From the NCBI GenBank assembly GCA_022614805.1, contig JAKEHY010000006.1:1-17979 (forward strand): a DNA stretch of 17,979 bases. The letters run 5' to 3'. Source of the DNA: Candidatus Zixiibacteriota bacterium. Its GTDB lineage: Bacteria > Zixibacteria > MSB-5A5 > DSPP01. This document shows positions 14,847-17,979 of the stretch, in pieces. The notes below the pieces were generated by a model that was given only the letters and a program-made list of their open reading frames with translations, did not search any database and was not told where the DNA came from. The position numbers were made by a program, and so were the translations under genes. Every line of letters begins with the position of its first letter. Within the stretch, counting starts at the first letter, position 1.

Positions 14847-15777
14847 GCGGATGATACTGCCGGAAGACTTTTTTCAAGTGCTTTGGCCGGAGGTGGGTGT
14901 AACGCTCGGTGGTGGAAACGTCGGAATGTCCCAGATACTCCTGCACGAATCGCAGGGGGGCGCCGTCTTCCAAAAAATGGGTCGCTTTGGTGTGTCGGAA
15001 GGTATGAGGGGTCACTTTTTTACGAATGCCGGCTGCCCGGACGTAGCCCCGGATGATTTTCAAAGCCCCCATCCGGGAAAGGGGCCGGCCGAAGCGGTTC
15101 ACGAAAAGCCGCCCCCGGGAGCTCTTTTCCTCTTTGACCAAAACTGGCCGCCCTTTTTTCAAGTATTCTCCCGCCGAAGCTATAGCCTGGCGTCCCAAAA
15201 AGACTTTGCGGGGCTTCCCCCCCTTCCCTTTTTCTATTTCGACCAAACCTGACTCCAAATCCAGCGCCGCCAGAGGAAGACTCAAGGCCTCGGTTATCCG
15301 GCAGCCGGTGGAATAGAGAAATTCCAGAAAGGCCCGGTCCCGCCGTCCCAATGGGGTTTTGGAAGGCAAAGCGAAAATTCTCTCCACTTCAGTGCCGGTC
15401 AAAACGGTGGGGGCGAAGGTTTTGATTTTGGGAGACTGCTGGTCCAAAATTCGTCCGTCGGTTTTCACCTTCTCTTTCAAAAGAAAGCGGTGGAAGTTGC
15501 GGATGGTGGAAAGCCGCCGGGCCAGGCTGGCGGCCCGCCGGCCGGCGGCCATTTCCCCGGAAAGAAAGCCATCCACTTCCTTTAATCCAATTCCTTCCGG
15601 GGAAGTAAATCCTTTTTTTTGCAGGAAGGAAAGATATTTGAGCAAGTCCAGCCCGTAGGAAGCCTCGGTATTGGCGGCCAGCCTTTTTTCCGACTTAAGC
15701 GAAAGGGTGAACTTTCCCCACCAGCTCCGCCAGGCGGGAGAAAGTGTCTCTTCCGATAAGTTTTTCTTATTCGGCAT
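14833..15777 (-). CDS. Xer-type tyrosine recombinase
   Basis: A 314-residue site-specific recombinase of the XerC/XerD/phage-integrase family. The N-terminal SAM-like DNA-binding domain (about 20-110) has LAANTEASYGLDLLKYLSFL and RRLSTIRNFHRFL. The catalytic domain keeps the full set: R160 (GCRITEAL), K185 (GKGGKPRKV), H258 and R261 (TPHTFRHTKATH), H284 (LGHSDVSTTERYTH) and nucleophile Y293. Length and motifs fit chromosome-dimer resolvases, with no integrase-like N-terminal arm. XerC and XerD cannot be told apart, and no dif-like site was found here. The ATG at 15777 overlaps the peptidase stop (TAATG), and the gene overlaps the GGDEF start by 14 bases. An A8 run (plus-strand T8 at 15613-15620) encodes Q53-K-K55 and could cause slippage. 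Confidence 0.92.
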   Translation of the reverse strand: MPNKKNLSEETLSPAWRSWWGKFTLSLKSEKRLAANTEASYGLDLLKYLSFLQKKGFTSPEGIGLKEVDGFLSGEMAAGRRAASLARRLSTIRNFHRFLLKEKVKTDGRILDQQSPKIKTFAPTVLTGTEVERIFALPSKTPLGRRDRAFLEFLYSTGCRITEALSLPLAALDLESGLVEIEKGKGGKPRKVFLGRQAIASAGEYLKKGRPVLVKEEKSSRGRLFVNRFGRPLSRMGALKIIRGYVRAAGIRKKVTPHTFRHTKATHFLEDGAPLRFVQEYLGHSDVSTTERYTHLRPKHLKKVFRQYHPRESR

Positions 15778-17045
15778 TACCAGCTGGGTTTAAGGCATAG
15801 GTAAGCGAAAACCTGGGCGTCTCCGATTAGGTTGTCGATTTTGGCATATTCGTTCGGCTGATGGGCCAGCTCGTCCATTTTTGACCAGACCACAGCTTTG
15901 TATCCCTTGCGCCGCAAGAGCGCCGCCACGGTGCCGCCGCCAATGCCCATCGGCTTCCCTTCCACGCCGTAAACTTTTTTGATGGCTTCCTTCAAAGCAC
16001 CTACTACCGGTGCATCGGCCGGCGTAGCGGGAGCCGAGGGCTCGTGATGGAAAATGGAAACCTCGATTTTGACCGGATTATTCGAGTAGTAGCCGTTGCC
16101 CGCCATTTCCTGCTCAACCTCCCGCGCTTTTTGTTTGACGAACTCCAGAACCTCCAGCGAATTGTAGCTGGGCAAAATCCGGCAATCGAAAAAGAAGGTG
16201 TCTTTGCCCGGGATGGTGTTGACGTTTTCGATGCCGTTCGCCGGCTTTTTGGTCGGCTCGAAGGTGGAATGGGGCGGGTCGAAAATGGGGTCTTTCTGAC
16301 CGAATTTTTTGCGAATCTCCTCCGCTTTGGTCATCAGTTTGGCCGCCGCCAGAAGGGCGTTTTTACCGAGATGCGGTGTGGAGGCGTGGCACTGCTGGCC
16401 CGCAGTATCCACCCGCAGCCAGAGAATCGACTTTTCCGCCACTTCTATCATCCTCCCGTCCGGCAGGCCGGCATCCGGCACGACGATGATGTCCTCCGGC
16501 GCAAAAAGCCGGTGGTTGTCCAGAAGATACTGAACGCCAAATTTGCTGCCGGTTTCTTCGTCGGAAACAAACACCAGCGCCACCGGGTATTCAGGTGCGA
16601 TTTTTTCATCGATGAAAGCCCGGGCTGCCATAACCGTGGAAACCAGCCCCTGCTGGTTGTCCTCCACGCCGCGGCCGATGACCCGGTCGGCTTCCACTTT
16701 CAAGGTGAACGGGTCCTGATTCCAGCCCTCGCCGGGAGGGACGACGTCCAGATGGGTCAAAAACCAGATGGTCGGCGATTTTTTCTTTCCCGGCAGGCGA
16801 AAAAAAAGGTTGGGGCGCGTACCTTCCGGAACGGAAGGGTCGGGGGCGTGATACTCTTCCGGCTTGCCGAAACCGGCTTTTTCCAAATACTGCCATAACG
16901 CCTTGGCCTTGGGCCATTCCCCCTTGCCGCCGTTAATTGGCCCCAGGGCCGGGATGGAAGTCAAAAGCCGCTCCAGTTCGATGAAGTCGTTGCGGGAGTT
17001 TTTTATTCTTGTTGTCAGTTTTTCGAAAAGCTTTTCGTTAATCAT
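15777..17045 (-). CDS. M20-family metallopeptidase (ArgE/DapE-like)
   Basis: A 422-residue cytoplasmic amidohydrolase/peptidase of the M20 family, co-catalytic di-zinc type. Metal ligands and catalytic residues are in place: H98 and D100 (THLDVVP), D129 (GRGVEDNQQG), catalytic E163 with ligand E164 (SDEETGS), D191 (VPDAG) and H395 (AHQPNEY). The central lid domain about 205-325 includes the dimer-type CHASTPHLGKNA stretch. The family acts on N-acyl amino acids, succinyl-diaminopimelate or dipeptides; the exact substrate cannot be read here. The ATG at 17045 is supported by GAGGAG (17049-17054). It overlaps the ComF stop by eight bases, and its TAA overlaps the recombinase ATG. This makes a tight operon in which gene order is conserved by overlap, not by pathway. 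Confidence 0.92.
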   Translation of the reverse strand: MINEKLFEKLTTRIKNSRNDFIELERLLTSIPALGPINGGKGEWPKAKALWQYLEKAGFGKPEEYHAPDPSVPEGTRPNLFFRLPGKKKSPTIWFLTHLDVVPPGEGWNQDPFTLKVEADRVIGRGVEDNQQGLVSTVMAARAFIDEKIAPEYPVALVFVSDEETGSKFGVQYLLDNHRLFAPEDIIVVPDAGLPDGRMIEVAEKSILWLRVDTAGQQCHASTPHLGKNALLAAAKLMTKAEEIRKKFGQKDPIFDPPHSTFEPTKKPANGIENVNTIPGKDTFFFDCRILPSYNSLEVLEFVKQKAREVEQEMAGNGYYSNNPVKIEVSIFHHEPSAPATPADAPVVGALKEAIKKVYGVEGKPMGIGGGTVAALLRRKGYKAVVWSKMDELAHQPNEYAKIDNLIGDAQVFAYLCLKPSW

Positions 17046-17778
17046 TGTCTCCTCTTCCTTTTAATTTGTCATTGTCGCTGGCCATTGCCACGACCGCGGC
17101 GGAAATTTGCGAAGCGCCGGCATCCGCCAGCACCCGGCGGCATTCATCCAAAGTTGCACCGGTCGTCGTTACATCATCCAAAAGCAAAAGGCTTTTTCCC
17201 TCGACATCTTTTACGGTTCGAAAGGCCCCGCGCACGTTGGCCAACCGTCCCTCGCGGGATAAATGAGTTTGGTCTTTGGTGCGTTTTACTCTGCGAAGGG
17301 CGGACAATACCGGCAAACCGGTGGTGTTAAAGACTGCGCGGGCCAGAATCAAGCTTTGATTGAAACCCCGGCTCCATTTGCGCGTCCAGTGCAGAGGAAC
17401 GGGCACGATGGTATCCCAAGCGGGCGCGGAATTAAACGCCATCAGCACTTTACCCAATTCACCACCCAAAAATTTTCCGGCCGGTTCGTCCCCGTAGTAT
17501 TTCAGCCGGTGAATCAATTCCTGATTATGCCGGTCAAAAACGCCGAGGGCGAAAACCGGCATTGCCGTTGTTGTGTTGCAAGACGGGCAGGGAGACCCTG
17601 CCCCTGCAGAAATAATTTGTTTGCAAGCCGAGCAAAAGGGAGCGGTGAGTCGGGAAGAAAGTTTTTCGCAAGTTTGGCAGATGAAGCTTCCATTTTCTAA
17701 GCGTGCGCGGCAGATACGACAGGCGGGAGGGAAAACGAAGCCCAGAAAGTCATTGATGGGCTTGCGGAGAGCCAACAT
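17038..17778 (-). CDS. ComF-family phosphoribosyltransferase-like protein
   Basis: About 246 residues from the ATG at 17778. The N-terminal double zinc ribbon has eight cysteines in CxxC pairs: C20/C23 (CRIC), C34/C37 (CQTC), C49/C52 (CSAC) and C64/C67 (CPSC). The ComF hallmark RGFNQS lies at 137-142. The PRPP-binding loop LLLDDVTTTGAT lies at 198-209. In competent bacteria ComF is needed for DNA uptake across the inner membrane; here that role is family inference, and no other com gene is in view. A TTG at 17820 would add 14 residues, but neither start has a ribosome site. The ATG is chosen because the extension lacks family features. The 3' end overlaps the peptidase start by eight bases. 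Confidence 0.9.
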   Translation of the reverse strand: MLALRKPINDFLGFVFPPACRICRARLENGSFICQTCEKLSSRLTAPFCSACKQIISAGAGSPCPSCNTTTAMPVFALGVFDRHNQELIHRLKYYGDEPAGKFLGGELGKVLMAFNSAPAWDTIVPVPLHWTRKWSRGFNQSLILARAVFNTTGLPVLSALRRVKRTKDQTHLSREGRLANVRGAFRTVKDVEGKSLLLLDDVTTTGATLDECRRVLADAGASQISAAVVAMASDNDKLKGRGDND

Positions 17779-17785
17779 AGGCGAT

Positions 17786-17814
17786 AAAGTAAGGGGAGAA
17801 AGTTTTCCCGGCAA
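17786..17814 (-). promoter_or_regulatory. Candidate comF promoter, possibly leaderless
   Basis: Minus-strand -35 TTGCCG (17814-17809) and -10 TACTTT (17791-17786) are 17 bp apart, and the ATG at 17778 follows only seven bases after the -10. If real, the transcript starts at or near the ATG, which would explain why no ribosome site is seen. Both boxes are weak. Confidence 0.3.
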
Positions 17815-17859
17815 CTGCAATCTTGCATCATCAAATTGAAAGAAATGCCAATATTCCGC

Positions 17860-17889
17860 TTGACCGCTTTCTTGGTAAAAACCTATATT
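17860..17889 (+). promoter_or_regulatory. Strong promoter of the right-edge gene
   Basis: The -35 TTGACC (17860-17865) and -10 TATATT (17884-17889) each match five of six consensus bases and are 18 bp apart. They face away from comF. The start codon of the edge gene is 37 bases downstream of the -10. Confidence 0.6.
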
Positions 17890-17915
17890 CGCTGTTTAGT
17901 CGTGAACTTTAAACT

Positions 17916-17921
17916 GGAGGG
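17916..17921 (+). promoter_or_regulatory. Ribosome binding site that decides the TTG start
   Basis: GGAGGG (17916-17921) ends five bases before the TTG at 17927. The ATG at 17922 abuts it and is too close to be used. Confidence 0.65.
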
Positions 17922-17926
17922 ATGGT

Positions 17927-17979
17927 TTGCACTATAAGCGCCGGGCGGCCTACGAGGCCCGTTCGGAAATCTTCGGCAA
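17927..17979 (+). CDS. Start of a gene cut by the right edge, possibly an ArsR-type regulator
   Basis: Only 17 codons are in the window (HYKRRAAYEARSEIFG after the initiator). The start is TTG, chosen by its ideal spacing from GGAGGG. The stretch rich in R, A and E resembles the helix before the winged helix in many ArsR-family repressors. This is weak evidence, and no DNA-binding helix is visible. The gene is divergent from the comF operon with its own good promoter. Other readings cannot be excluded. Confidence 0.45.
   Translation, partial: MHYKRRAAYEARSEIFG

Noticed and set aside
13842-15056. A 404-codon open frame on the plus strand
   Set aside because: It lies antisense to the GGDEF and recombinase genes, whose motifs are intact. 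The translation is glycine/proline-rich with no family features and no ribosome site, as expected of a shadow in GC-rich DNA.
16044-16898. A 284-codon plus-strand open frame
   Set aside because: It is antisense to the M20 peptidase with all its metal ligands in place and is a shadow.
17922-17979. An ATG start at 17922 for the edge gene
   Set aside because: It touches the ribosome binding site, and the frame gives a serine/arginine/proline-rich unlikely product. The TTG at 17927 fits better.

Overview
The window reads as ordinary chromosomal DNA from an uncultivated-type Gram-negative bacterium of the Fibrobacteres-Chlorobi-Bacteroidetes (FCB) superphylum, perhaps Zixibacteria or a related candidate phylum. 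The evidence is three exported proteins ending in the 'N-x-PNPF / GIYxYxL / KKM' C-terminal domain typical of type IX secretion (T9SS) cargo, a dockerin-tailed LVIVD-type protein, a Ser/Thr kinase with a TPR tail and a stand-alone SWIB protein. The phylum is inference; the sorting domains are visible in the sequence. No rRNA, tRNA, CRISPR array, transposase or phage gene was seen, and no gene-free stretch exceeds about 180 bases.

Layout. Plus strand, 1-7226: a kinase truncated at the left edge with a membrane segment, a TolB/FlgO-like domain and a TPR tail; a 177-bp gap with two hairpins and a good promoter; an OPT-family oligopeptide transporter translationally coupled (GTGA) to a small NTF2/SnoaL-like protein; a leader full of overlapping inverted repeats before a SWIB-domain gene with its own terminator; then a secreted choice-of-anchor-B/LVIVD protein with a dockerin-like tail. 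A 12-bp-stem bidirectional terminator at about 7240-7268 closes this half.

Minus strand, 7284-17820. One unit is a three-gene exported-protein operon, read 13801 to 7284: two tandem paralogous seven-bladed FG-GAP propellers, then a 1092-residue TIM-barrel/beta-helix protein. All three have signal peptides and T9SS-like C-terminal domains. Upstream lies an overlapping four-gene unit read from about 17.8 kb to 13.9 kb: ComF phosphoribosyltransferase, M20 metallopeptidase, Xer-type tyrosine recombinase, and a GGDEF protein with a degenerate receiver domain. At the right edge a divergent plus-strand gene begins; its first 17 codons look like the start of an ArsR-type regulator.

How the genes work together. 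The best candidate for something undescribed is the exported operon. A presumed glycoside-hydrolase-like or carbohydrate-binding protein travels with two recently duplicated adhesin-like propellers whose sorting domains differ much more than their propellers. One paralogue carries a C10 tract in which loss or gain of a single base would truncate it before the sorting domain, so it may be phase variable. The second structure worth attention is the chain of mutually exclusive hairpins before the SWIB gene, which resembles an attenuator or operator array.
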